NCBI GenBank assembly: GCA_943908405.1
Contig: CALTTE010000089.1
Location: forward strand, 1 to 5,742
Length of the DNA stretch: 5,742 nucleotides
Direction: 5' to 3'
DNA from: an uncultured Moraxella sp.
GTDB taxonomy: Bacteria > Pseudomonadota > Gammaproteobacteria > Pseudomonadales > Moraxellaceae
The position numbers and the translations under genes are program-made. Positions 5,374 to 5,742 of the stretch are shown here, piece by piece (the first letter of the stretch is position 1; each line of letters starts with the position of its first letter). The notes under the pieces are model-generated. The model worked only from the letters and a program-made list of their open reading frames with translations, searched no databases and had not been told where the DNA came from.

Positions 5374-5742
5374 CTAAAGTAATAATGGCACAATAACAGG
5401 GGCAAAAAACGCCGTTAAAATGCCATTGACAATCAGCCCCACCGTACCATAAGCCACAAACCGCTCGCCCATCGGCATAATGCTGGCAATACCCAAAGCG
5501 TGTGATGCTGTCCCCATCGCAATGCCCTGCCCCATTGGACGGCGTTGGCGTGTCAGGGCAAACAATCCCAAACCCACCATTTGCCCTGTTACCCCTGCAA
5601 TTAAAACGCTAATGGTTGTTACCCCCATTATGCCACCGACGCTATTTACAATCTCAATAGCAATAGGCATTGTTACCGATTTTGCCGCCACCGATATTGC
5701 GACTGTATCTGTTCCGCCCAATAATCGCACAAACCACACCCC
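5374..5742 (-). CDS. lrgB: LrgB/CidB-family membrane protein (5' partial)
   Basis: The frame is open through the right edge, so the GTG at 5739 need not be the start; 122 codons are visible of a family that is usually about 230 residues, that is the C-terminal half. The family signatures are plain: AAKSVTMPIAIEI (usually PKSVTTPIA), GGIMGVTTISVLIAGVTGQM, a basic loop ALTRQRRP, GIAMGTASHALGIA, and the final GILTAFFAPVIVPLLL. About four membrane spans are present. LrgB works with LrgA (CidB with CidA). The pair was first linked to control of murein hydrolases and cell lysis, and relatives are carriers of small organic acids such as glycolate or pyruvate. The lrgA partner would be expected just outside the window, upstream on the minus strand. 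It converges with the EamA gene. Confidence 0.85.
   Translation of the reverse strand, partial: GVWFVRLLGGTDTVAISVAAKSVTMPIAIEIVNSVGGIMGVTTISVLIAGVTGQMVGLGLFALTRQRRPMGQGIAMGTASHALGIASIMPMGERFVAYGTVGLIVNGILTAFFAPVIVPLLL

Overview
The window looks like a low-to-mid GC gammaproteobacterium, most probably Moraxella or a close relative in the Moraxellaceae. This rests on the general feel of the proteins and base composition; there is no rRNA or other decisive marker, so treat the genus as a moderate-confidence inference. Three zones can be recognised.

Zone 1 (1-1620, plus strand) is the end of a phage-type module. A long open frame enters from the left edge. It encodes a Mu gpF / SPP1 gp7-type minor head (MuF) domain followed by a C-terminal extension that resembles the nuclease toxin domains of contact-dependent inhibition (CdiA-CT) proteins. 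A 99-residue gene overlaps its stop by 4 bp, is followed by a strong terminator, and is the obvious candidate immunity gene. Together they look like a prophage-borne MuF polymorphic toxin/immunity pair, and this is the most interesting part of the window.

Zone 2 (about 1620-3080) is a graveyard of rearranged DNA. It starts with a promoter and a hairpin-rich leader that resembles the C4-type antisense RNA leaders of phage antirepressor genes. Next is the start of an AntA-type antirepressor gene that carries a frameshift and is cut short. Then comes an unrecognised minus-strand coding fragment with an internal stop. Last is the first quarter of a urocanate hydratase gene (hutU, minus strand), truncated at a stop, frameshifted near its start and carrying a 15-bp tandem duplication. 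The hutU fragment still has a good Shine-Dalgarno site and a promoter overlapped by a HutC-like operator. Upstream of it lies AT-rich DNA with small direct and inverted repeats.

Zone 3 (3085-5742) is ordinary chromosome. It holds an intact major facilitator superfamily transporter (plus), an intact EamA/DMT-family transporter with its own promoter (plus), and, convergent with them, the C-terminal half of an LrgB/CidB-family membrane protein (minus) running off the right edge.

No tRNA, rRNA, CRISPR array or complete insertion sequence was seen.
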